From: CAIQQQ01 sp040399685
Lineage (GTDB): Bacteria; Pseudomonadota; Alphaproteobacteria; Acetobacterales; Acetobacteraceae
DNA length: 64,000 nt
Assembly: GCA_040399685.1 (NCBI GenBank)
Contig: JBBART010000008.1
Span: 100,937-164,936 of the forward strand
Direction of reading: 5' to 3'
Below, piece after piece: positions 35,378-44,000 of the stretch (positions are counted from its first letter, which is position 1; every line of letters begins with the position of its first letter). Position numbers and translations under genes: made by a program. The notes beneath the pieces are model-generated. The model made no database searches, was not told the origin of the DNA, and saw only the letters and a program-made list of their open reading frames with translations.

Positions 35378-36379
35378 ATGCTCGGAAAACGAATTCTGGT
35401 TACTGGCGCCGGTGGATTTATCGGACATCATCTGGTCAATTTTCTCGTCGAAAAGGGCTACTGGGTGCGTGGTGTTGACCAGAAGCAGCCTGAATACGGG
35501 CTGTCCAAGGCCCATGAGTTCATGACATTAGATCTGCGGAACGCAAGCAACTGCATGACATCTACCGTGGGTGTTGATCAGGTTTATCACCTGGCGGCGG
35601 ATATGGGCGGTATCGGCTTCATCAGTGGTGCGCATGCCGAGATTGCGCGTAACAACACGTTGATCAATATTGGCATGTTGGAAGCAGCGCGTGTCTGCGG
35701 CGTGCAACGGCTTCTGTATTCGTCCTCGGCGTGCATCTATCCGTTGCATCTCCAATCCAACCCCGACGTCACGCCACTGCGCGAGAACGACGCGTGGCCG
35801 GCACAGCCAGAAGAGGGGTATGGTCTGGAGAAGCTGTTCACCGAGAAAATGTGTGAATACTACAGCCAGGACTACGACCTGCCGACCAGGACTGTGCGGT
35901 TTCATAACGTTTATGGGCCTCTTGGCACCTATGACGGTGGCCGCGAAAAGGCCCCGGCCGCGATCAGCCGCAAGGTGTCCGAGGTGTTGGATGGCCAGGA
36001 GATCGAGATCTGGGGTGACGGCGAACAGACCCGCACGTTCATGTATATCGATGATTGCGTCGAAGGCATCTACCGGATTATGCATTCCGATTACAGCGAG
36101 CCTTTGAACCTGGGTACGGACGAACTCGTGACGATCAATGAGCTTGTCGACATGGTCGCGTCCGTGGCTGGAAAGGTGATTCGCAAGCGTCACGACCGGT
36201 CTCGCCCACAAGGCGTGCGTGGCCGCAACAGCGACAATAGCTTGTTGCGCGAGGTTCTTGGGTGGGAGCCGCGCATCACCCTCGAGGCAGGGCTTGTGCC
36301 CACCTATCACTGGATTGCGCAGCAGATGGCGAAGCGGGCGAAGGTCGCCTCGCCTGTATCGGCTGACTCGCTGACATAG
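35378..36379 (+). CDS. GDP-mannose 3,5-epimerase-like NAD-dependent epimerase
   Basis: This 333-residue extended SDR has NAD motif TGAGGFIGHHL and features closely resembling GDP-mannose 3',5'-epimerase: LAADMGGIGFI, YSSSACIYP, EEGYGLEKLFTE with the Tyr/Lys pair, and RFHNVYGPLGTYDGGREKAP. That enzyme, best known from plant ascorbate synthesis, makes GDP-L-galactose/gulose from GDP-mannose. In this locus it would supply an unusual L-sugar for the polymer. The ATG at 35378 has AGGTG in front. The product is inferred from motif similarity; a different nucleotide sugar is possible. Confidence 0.85.
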   Translation: MLGKRILVTGAGGFIGHHLVNFLVEKGYWVRGVDQKQPEYGLSKAHEFMTLDLRNASNCMTSTVGVDQVYHLAADMGGIGFISGAHAEIARNNTLINIGMLEAARVCGVQRLLYSSSACIYPLHLQSNPDVTPLRENDAWPAQPEEGYGLEKLFTEKMCEYYSQDYDLPTRTVRFHNVYGPLGTYDGGREKAPAAISRKVSEVLDGQEIEIWGDGEQTRTFMYIDDCVEGIYRIMHSDYSEPLNLGTDELVTINELVDMVASVAGKVIRKRHDRSRPQGVRGRNSDNSLLREVLGWEPRITLEAGLVPTYHWIAQQMAKRAKVASPVSADSLT

Positions 36380-36479
36380 GCGCGGTCAAACCGCGATGCT
36401 GCCTGTCTGATGGAGGCCCGGAGCATGCTTGGTGCCGCGTGAGCCGATTGTGCTCCGGGAGTGGGGTGGGAGCGAACCG

Positions 36480-37943
36480 ATGAGTGAGATTTCCTCGCGT
36501 GCGTCCGAATTGATGGGGGCCACGCAGGGCTTGCCAGGCCTTATCTCATCGATGCGCCACGGGCTCCGTCGTATGGCCGGCATGCTGTTACTTGCGTCCG
36601 CCGACGCGACGGCGCTTGTTTTTGTTCTGGCTTTTGTTTCGGCCTTTTCGGGATCTTTGCTCGGATCGGAGCCGTCGTACGGCGGGGTGGAGCCGGGTCT
36701 GTGGGCGATGATCGCGCTCACGGCGTTGATCGCCTGTGCGTGCCTGGGTCTTTACGAGATTACCGGGCGCAATGCCGTTGAGCGGTTTCGTCTGCGGGTT
36801 TGGTGCGCGTTGGTCCAGCCCGTTCCGGGGTTGCTGATTCTGGCGTCGTTTCGGCCGATCGATGTCCAGGCACTTCAAATGCTTCTTTTGACCAGTATCC
36901 TGTGGTTGCCGCTGGCGATGTTGGCCGAGGCGTTGGTGGTGCGGTGGCTGATTGGCCGCTCTGCATGGGGCCTGCGGGCGCTGCTGGTTGGAGATGCCGT
37001 GGCCACGCTGCCGTTGGCAAAATTTCTTCTCGCCAATCCGGAAATCGGTCTGAATCCGGTGGGCTATTGCGGCAACGCCGGCAGCAGCGATGAAATTCCT
37101 GTTTCGTGGCTGGGGCCCGCTGCATCCGCCATGTCCATGGGCAACGCGGCCGACATTGCGATCGTTGCACTCTCGTCCAGCTTGGCGCCGTTGGAACTGA
37201 GCAGTCTTCCGTTCCGCCGCATCCTTGTGATGCCGGAAATGACCGGCCTGCCATCGCTATGGCTGCGCTCCTGTCATGTTGGTCGCGGGACGGCGCTCGA
37301 ATTCTACAATCCTTTGCAGGCGCCGCTGAACCTTTGGGCAAAGCGGGTTCTCGACATCTGCGTGTCCGTGCCGTTGCTGGTTGTCAGTGCTCCGATCGTC
37401 GGCTTTCTTGCGTTGGCCATTCGTATCGTCAGCCCGGGGCCGGCATTCTATACCCAGCGGCGGGTGGGGTGGAACGGCAAGCCGCTGGATATGCTCAAGC
37501 TGCGCAGTATGCATCTGGATGCCGAGGTCAGGCTGAAAGATGTTTTGGTGAGCGATCCGGTGGCCCAGGCCGAGTGGGCGCGTTGCTTCAAGCTGTCCAA
37601 CGACCCACGCATTCTGCCAGTGATCGGCAACTTCATTCGCAAGACAAGCCTCGATGAACTTCCGCAACTTTGGAATGTGGCGCGTGGAGATATGAGCCTG
37701 GTGGGTCCGCGGCCATTTCCTGCCTATCACCTGGAAATGTTCGATCCCGAGTTTCAGGCGCTGCGATGCAGCGTCAGGCCTGGACTCACGGGGCTATGGC
37801 AGGTGTCCGAGCGCAGTGACGCGGATCTTCGCCAACAACAGATGCTGGACACGTTTTATATCCGCAATTGGTCCCTTTGGTTCGATTTGTACATCGCGTT
37901 GGTCACAATTCCGGCTGTGCTCAGTTCCAAGGGCGCCCGTTGA
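36480..37943 (+). CDS. Initiating undecaprenyl-phosphate sugar phosphotransferase (WbaP/polyprenyl glycosylphosphotransferase type)
   Basis: This 487-residue protein has an N-terminal membrane region of about four to five helices, a central CoA-binding-like segment and a C-terminal bacterial sugar transferase domain. The domain starts at the membrane helix KRVLDICVSVPLLVVS and carries PAFYTQRRVGWNGK, LRSMHLDAE, FIRKTSLDELPQLWNV, GDMSLVGPRP and RPGLTGLWQVSER. It places the first sugar phosphate on undecaprenyl phosphate. The SNDPRILPVIG region resembles the WbaP subgroup, but the first sugar (galactose or glucose) is not certain. ATG 36480 follows GGGAGCG. Confidence 0.92.
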   Translation: MSEISSRASELMGATQGLPGLISSMRHGLRRMAGMLLLASADATALVFVLAFVSAFSGSLLGSEPSYGGVEPGLWAMIALTALIACACLGLYEITGRNAVERFRLRVWCALVQPVPGLLILASFRPIDVQALQMLLLTSILWLPLAMLAEALVVRWLIGRSAWGLRALLVGDAVATLPLAKFLLANPEIGLNPVGYCGNAGSSDEIPVSWLGPAASAMSMGNAADIAIVALSSSLAPLELSSLPFRRILVMPEMTGLPSLWLRSCHVGRGTALEFYNPLQAPLNLWAKRVLDICVSVPLLVVSAPIVGFLALAIRIVSPGPAFYTQRRVGWNGKPLDMLKLRSMHLDAEVRLKDVLVSDPVAQAEWARCFKLSNDPRILPVIGNFIRKTSLDELPQLWNVARGDMSLVGPRPFPAYHLEMFDPEFQALRCSVRPGLTGLWQVSERSDADLRQQQMLDTFYIRNWSLWFDLYIALVTIPAVLSSKGAR

Positions 37944-37958
37944 TTGGAAAGGTGTCGC

Positions 37959-39314
37959 GTGGGGCGTTTTCAAGACCGCTATCTGGCCATGCTGTGCCTG
38001 CTGCTTGGGGGATATGCCCTCATGGGCAAGGGTCTTGCGTCCGTGGGCGTCGCGCCGCTTTTCGTTGGCGAGATTGTGCTGTGTGTGGGCCTGTGCGTTG
38101 TCTTCGCCTCCCCGAACTGGGTTTCCTTGCTGGCCACTGGCCCCAGCGTCCTGCTGGCGGCCTTGTTCTTTTGGACCGCTTTTCGTGCCGCACCAGGCGT
38201 CGTTGACTATGGATTTGATGCGCTGCGCGATGCTGTGATTGTTGGATACGGCCTGTTTGCGCTGATTGTCATCACGCTCATGGTCGAACGGCCGGAGCGG
38301 CTTGCGTGGGTGGTTTCCGCCTATGGCCGGTTTGCCGGCCTGTTCGGGGTGGTAATCGCTGTTCTGGTCTATCTGCTCAGCCAGTTTGGCGGATCACGCC
38401 CCACGGTAACGGCTGTGCTGTCCTATATTTCAATCCGGCCGGGCGAGGTGGCGGTGCATCTCGCCGGCATCATCATCTTTACGATGGCAGGGCTTCGCCG
38501 CACGAGCGTTTTTTGGAATGTGATGGTCCTGTTGGGAGTTGGTGCCATCTCCCCCAGTCGCGGCGCCATGCTGGCATGCGTGCTGCCTGTCATGGCCGCG
38601 ACGGTTCTGCTGGGAAAGATCGGCCGGTTCGCCCCCATGATACTGGCGGCGGCCTTTGCATTCGGACTGGCCTATGTCGTGGATCTTGATATTCCGCTTG
38701 AAGGCGGGCGGAGCATGGGGCCGCGGCAGATGGTCGACAATCTCGGAAGCCTGGTTGGGAACAGCAAGCGGGCCAACCTTGACAACACCAAGGCGTGGCG
38801 GCTTGGCTGGTGGCAGGCCATTGAGGGCTATACGCTGCACGGTGATTACTTTTGGACCGGCAAGGGGTTCGGCCAGAGCCTTGCCGTGTCAGATGGATTT
38901 GTCGTCGGTGAGGAGAACGGCGGCCCGGTGCTGCGAAGTCCGCACAATGCCCATATGACGATCCTGGCGCGCATGGGCGTGCCCGGTTTGGTGCTCTGGG
39001 CCGGAACATGCGGGGCCTGGTTTGCGATGTTGCTGCGCGACATGCTCCGCGCCTCCCGGCGAGGTGATACGGCATGGCATGGCCTGTTCGTGTGGATCGC
39101 CTGCTATCTGATGGCGATCCTGATCGATGCCTCCTTCGATGTGGCCCTGGAAGGGCCGATGATGGGCGTCTGGTTCTGGTCGTTGTTCGGCCTCGGCATT
39201 TCCGCATCGATGGTCTATGGCGCATATGTGGGCGCTTGCGACCGATTTCGGCTGCGTCAGAGATCAGCCTCGGTCGGCGTCATGCCTGGACTGGCCGTGG
39301 CGGGCAGGCCATGA
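37959..39314 (+). CDS. O-antigen ligase/Wzy-like polymerase
   Basis: This protein of about 451 residues has 10-12 hydrophobic segments and a periplasmic loop containing WRLGWWQAIEGYTLHGDYFWTG, then HNAHMTILARMGVPGL. That is the classic pattern of Wzy_C/O-antigen ligase family proteins with a histidine in the loop. It likely polymerises the EPS repeat unit. The start is uncertain: GTG at 37959 has AAAGGTG upstream, while a TTG at 37944 is also in frame. It lies 16 bp behind the WbaP-like gene and overlaps the next gene by ATGA. Confidence 0.85.
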   Translation: MGRFQDRYLAMLCLLLGGYALMGKGLASVGVAPLFVGEIVLCVGLCVVFASPNWVSLLATGPSVLLAALFFWTAFRAAPGVVDYGFDALRDAVIVGYGLFALIVITLMVERPERLAWVVSAYGRFAGLFGVVIAVLVYLLSQFGGSRPTVTAVLSYISIRPGEVAVHLAGIIIFTMAGLRRTSVFWNVMVLLGVGAISPSRGAMLACVLPVMAATVLLGKIGRFAPMILAAAFAFGLAYVVDLDIPLEGGRSMGPRQMVDNLGSLVGNSKRANLDNTKAWRLGWWQAIEGYTLHGDYFWTGKGFGQSLAVSDGFVVGEENGGPVLRSPHNAHMTILARMGVPGLVLWAGTCGAWFAMLLRDMLRASRRGDTAWHGLFVWIACYLMAILIDASFDVALEGPMMGVWFWSLFGLGISASMVYGAYVGACDRFRLRQRSASVGVMPGLAVAGRP

Positions 39315-40792
39315 AGCGCCTGTTCAGGCTGGCGGTGCTCGTGGCGGCGTTGGGCTGGGGTGGGTGGCCTGTCCCGTCGGCCGCGGCGGACTGCCCGTTC
39401 GGCGCCATCATGGTTCCGGTCGGCCAATCTATCCAAGCCGCAGTGCAAAAGGCAGCGCCGGCATCGAGCTTTTGCGTGGCGGCTGGCATTCATCGGCTGC
39501 AATCGGTCGTGCCCAAGCGTGGCCAGCGGTTCTATGGCCAGTTTGGCAGTGTTCTGAGCGGCGCCCGCCTGCTGGCGGGTTTCAGGCGCGACGGCAATGA
39601 CTGGGTGATGTTTGTCGACGCGCCGATGTCACGGGAATACGGGGTCTGCGCCCGTGACCGGGGCATGTGCTCCCATCCGGCTGGGTTGTTCATCGATGGC
39701 CGCGCCTTGCAGCAGGCCTCGGGACCGATCGGCCTGCGGGCCGACCAATTCTATTTCGACCGTGCCAGCCGCAGATTGGTGCTGACCACGGACCCCTCAG
39801 GGCACGTGGTCGAGTGGGCTGTCACGCGTCAGGCATTCTCCGGATCCGCCGAAGACGTGGCGATCGAGGGTCTTGTCATCGAGAAATATGCAAACGCCGC
39901 GCAGGAGGGCGCCATCTGGCCAGGCGGCAAAGGTTGGCAGATCAGTCATGTCGAAGCCCGGTTGAACAACGGTGTTGGCCTGGTGGTCGGCAACGACGGG
40001 GTGATCCTGGACTGCGATGTCCATCATAACGGCCAGTTGGGTATCGGGGTGGGCGGCGCTGCGAACGTTCTCATCAGTGGCAACAAGGTTTGGGCAAACA
40101 ACACCAACGGGTTCGACGATGAATGGGAAGGCGGCGGCATCAAGGTGGCCGAAAGCCGCAACGTGGTGTTCAGGGGCAACGATGTGCACCACAACACCGG
40201 GCCGGGCCTGTGGTGCGATGAGAATTGCCGGAGCGTCCTGATCGAAAAGAACACTGTGTCGTTCAACGCCTCGGCCGGCATTTTCTATGAAATCTCATCC
40301 GATGCTGTCATCCGCGACAACGTCCTGACGGAAAATGGCCAGGCCGGCCTGTCGTGGTTCTGGGGTGCGGAAATCCAGGTCGCGGCATCTGACAATGTAA
40401 GCGTGACCGGAAACGTGCTGACCGTGCGGCCCTATGGCAAGGCGATCATGCTGATCGACCAGAACCGCAAGATGGCCAAAGGCGGCTACTACGGTACTCG
40501 CAATGACCGCGTGCTGGACAATCGCGTGACCTTCCTCGGCAATGGCGTGTCTGGTGGGGCGTCGGATGCAGGCAAACCTGCCGTGAATTATGGAATCATC
40601 CAGAACGGCGGGAACAGCTTTGATCGAAATGTCTATCGCACCCCATCCAATGCCAGGCCCTGGTTTGTCTGGGGGCAGATGGTGATCGATTTCGCGGCCT
40701 TTCGCCAGCACGGCCAGGAGACGCATGGGATGGCGGAAGCCGTTTCGCCTGACCCGATCTCCGTTGGCGAGCCTCCGGTAAAGCAACCTTGA
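39311..40792 (+). CDS. Secreted right-handed parallel beta-helix protein
   Basis: This 493-residue protein has a signal peptide (MKRLFRLAVLVAALGWGG, cleavage near PSAAA-DC). The mature domain carries repeated beta-helix coils such as VLISGNKVWANN, VVFRGNDVHHN, VLIEKNTVSFN, AVIRDNVLTEN and VSVTGNVLTV. The NosD/PbH1-type fold is used by polysaccharide lyases and C5-epimerases. It may cleave or epimerise the EPS in the periplasm, or help secretion as AlgG/ExoW-type proteins do in other systems. Cysteines at the mature N terminus (AADCPFG) and in DENCRS may form disulfides. Coupled by ATGA to the Wzy-like gene. Confidence 0.85.
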   Translation: MKRLFRLAVLVAALGWGGWPVPSAAADCPFGAIMVPVGQSIQAAVQKAAPASSFCVAAGIHRLQSVVPKRGQRFYGQFGSVLSGARLLAGFRRDGNDWVMFVDAPMSREYGVCARDRGMCSHPAGLFIDGRALQQASGPIGLRADQFYFDRASRRLVLTTDPSGHVVEWAVTRQAFSGSAEDVAIEGLVIEKYANAAQEGAIWPGGKGWQISHVEARLNNGVGLVVGNDGVILDCDVHHNGQLGIGVGGAANVLISGNKVWANNTNGFDDEWEGGGIKVAESRNVVFRGNDVHHNTGPGLWCDENCRSVLIEKNTVSFNASAGIFYEISSDAVIRDNVLTENGQAGLSWFWGAEIQVAASDNVSVTGNVLTVRPYGKAIMLIDQNRKMAKGGYYGTRNDRVLDNRVTFLGNGVSGGASDAGKPAVNYGIIQNGGNSFDRNVYRTPSNARPWFVWGQMVIDFAAFRQHGQETHGMAEAVSPDPISVGEPPVKQP

Positions 40793-40960
40793 ACGCATGA
40801 AAGGCGCATCCGCGATCATCTGCGGGCGCAGTGCACAACTGCGTCAAATCGGGCGTTTCTGGCCGTAAAGCAAGGAGCATACCTCTGAAAAACCCTACGA
40901 TTTGGAGAAGCATCTGTCCAACATAAGGGGAAGAGATATTGATACAAAGGAGTAATGACC

Positions 40961-41032
40961 ATGACACGTCGTCAAGTCTCGGGGTCTATTACCAGCGATT
41001 TCATTCAATATGACATGGAGGACGTGTCATGA
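40961..41032 (+). CDS. Short coupled leader frame (23 residues) before the modular SGNH/RTX gene
   Basis: An ATG at 40961 sits behind AAAGGAG with eight-base spacing, the best ribosome-binding site of this part of the window. The frame runs 23 codons (MTRRQVSGSITSD... to MEDVS) and its TGA overlaps the ATG of the long gene in the ATGA pattern. The long gene has its own GGAGG inside this leader. It may be a real small protein or a coupling device to raise expression of the long gene. The frame differs from that of the long gene. No similarity recognised. Confidence 0.6.
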   Translation: MTRRQVSGSITSDFIQYDMEDVS

Positions 41033-44000
41033 GCGGTAGTACCAGCCTGCCGACCATCGCGCCAGATACCGGGGCCGTCAACGAGGACGGCACTCTGGTT
41101 GCCACCGGCAACATTCTGCCCAATGACACCGACAACAATGGCAGAACGCTCAGCCTTGTGTCCGTCAACGGCATCGCCATTGTCGGATCGACCACCATTG
41201 TGGGCATCTATGGCACGTTGGTGATCCAGCCAGACGGGTCCTATGTCTATACGCTGAACAACAGCAGCACGAAGGTGCGCTCGTTGCAGAACGGGCAGGC
41301 CTTGCCCGACCAGTTCACCTATATCGTCACGGATGGGACGACGTACACCCAGACGACCGTGCAGGCGGTGCAGAACCTCATCTATCAGTCCGAAGCCTTC
41401 TCCGATCCAAGCTGGGTCGCGTTTGGCACGGCGCCGGTGGTGGTGGCCAACGCTGATCCGGGCCCCAACGGCGGCGCCAGCACGGCCGACAAGGTGACGC
41501 TGACCAATCCGTTCTCTGGTCTTTATTTCAAAACAGCCATCAGCGGCGTCAGCACCTTCAGCGTCTGGGTGCGGCTGATCAGCGGGGACGGTAATTTCAG
41601 CCTGGGTTACTATGTCGGCAGCACCGGCAGTGTGGCGCAGCAATCGGTTCTGGCAACAAGCGCCTGGCAGCGCGTGACGTTCACGTTCACCGGCGACGCC
41701 AACAGCGCTTCCTGCGTCTCGCTCATGCACAGCACGTTGCAATCGGCCAGCGGCACGTTCGAGTTCTGGGGCGCGCAACTGAACGCTGGCGCCACCGCCC
41801 AGACCTATGTGCCCACCACCGGCACGCCTGTTACCAGCAGCGTTAGCACCTCTGGCAATGTGGTGCTGTCCTCGGCCCTGACCATCACCGTGACCGGCAA
41901 CACGCCGGTGGGCAAAGCTGACACCGCATCTGTCGTGGAGGGCGGGCAGATCACGGCCGCCGGCAACGTGCTCGCCAATGATACGGACGGGCCCGGCAAG
42001 ACCCTGACCGTCGCTTCGGTGAACGGCGTTGCCGTGAGCGGCACCACCACCATTGTGGGCACATATGGCACGCTGGTTATCCAGGCGAACGGTCAATATA
42101 CGTACACGCTGGCCAACACACAGACGAACGTGGTGGCGCTGGCGACCGGCCAGGTGGTGCAGGACCCGTTCAACTACGTGTTGTCGGACGGGCAGAGCTA
42201 CCTCACGGCCGCCACCCAGACGACCCAGAACCTGGTTCCACAATCCGAGGCGTTCGATTCCGCGCCCTGGACGCCGTTTGGCGTCAGCCCCACGATTGTG
42301 GCCAACGCGGATCCCGGCCCGAATGGCGGGACCGCCACAGCCGACAAGGTGACCATCTCCGCCCCTGAGTCCGGGATTTATATCCAGACGCCGGTCAGCG
42401 GCCAATATACCTTCAGCGTCTGGGTGCGGCTAATCAGCGGAAGTGCGAATTTCACCTTCGGCTACTACAGCGGCCAGGCCAACGCCATCGCCGAGCAGAA
42501 TGCGGTTGCCACCAGCGCGTGGCAGCGCCTGAGCTGGGTGTTCAACGGGGACGGCAATGCCGCCTCTGCCTTCGGGCTCATGCTCGGGCAGGCCCAGACG
42601 GCCGCCGGCACCTATGAGTTCTGGGGCGCCCAGCTTAATGCCGGCGCCACCGCACAGGCCTATGTGCCCACCTCTGGCAGCGCAGTCACCACCACCGGCA
42701 CCGGCGGCACGTCCCCCGCCGTGCTCGGTTCGGTCCTAACCGTCAGCGTCACTGGGGCCACCGGCACCACCGGCGGCACTCCGTCCAACGGCCCGACGCT
42801 CGCCGTCGCCGACACGGTCCGTGTGACCGAGGACAGCACCACCCAGGTGACGACCGGAAACGTGCTGAGCAATGACACCGTCGTTGCCGGCCGAACCTTG
42901 TCCGTGCTGTCCGTGAACGGGACTACAATCAGCGGCGCCACCACCATTGCCGGCACCTATGGCACGCTGGTGATCCAGCCCAACGGCCAATACACCTACA
43001 CCCTGGCCAACGGGCAGGCGAATGTGCGTGCGCTGGCCAACGGCCAGGTGGTGCCAGATGTGTTCACCTACACAATGACGGACGGGGTGACGTCGACCCA
43101 GACCACCACGCAGGTCAGGCAGAATTTCATCACCCAGTCCGAGGCGTTCAATTCCTCGGCCTGGAACGTGTTCACCGCGACAGGTGTGTTCCTCACCGTC
43201 GTCACGCCCAATGTCGGTGCTGGTCCCGCCAGCGGGGCCAGCACCGCGGACCAGATCAATCTGCTGGGACCATCCGCCGGCATCTACACGACCACGAACG
43301 TCTCCGGTCAAAACACGTTCAGTGTCTGGGTTCGCCTTGTCAGCGGCAACCCGAATTTTAGCTTTGGCTCGTTTACTGCATCGACCAACACGAGCCGTTT
43401 TCAGGCGGCCGTGGCCACCAGTGAGTGGCAACGGCTGAGCTGGACCTTCACCGGCGACGGCAATGCCAATTCCAACGTCGCCCTGCTGCACAGCGCGTTG
43501 CAATCGGGCGACACGGTTCTGGAACTCTGGGGTGCGCAGCTTAACAGCGGCAGCACGGCGGGCGCCTACGTGGCCACAACGGGCGCTGCGGTGAACACCA
43601 CGACGTCGGTGGTGGTACCGATGGGGGCGGCGCTGACCGTGTCCGTCGCAGGAACAACCCCGGTGGCGGTGCCGGACGCTGCCTCGGTTGCGGTGGGCGG
43701 CACGATTGTCGCATCCGGCAACCTGTTGTCCAACGACACCGATACGAACGGCCTGGCCCTCAGCGTGACCGCTGTCAACGGTGCGGCGGTGGGCAGCGGC
43801 GCCACCGTTGCCGGCGCCTATGGCAGCCTGTTGATCCAGGCGAACGGGCAATACACCTACACGCTCGCCAGCACGCAACCTGGTGTTCAGGCGCTGGTCG
43901 GCGGCCAGATCGCCACCGACAGCTTCAGCTACACAACATCTGACGGGCTGGTTCACACCCAGGTCACCAACCAGTACAGCCAGAACCTGATCACGCAGTC

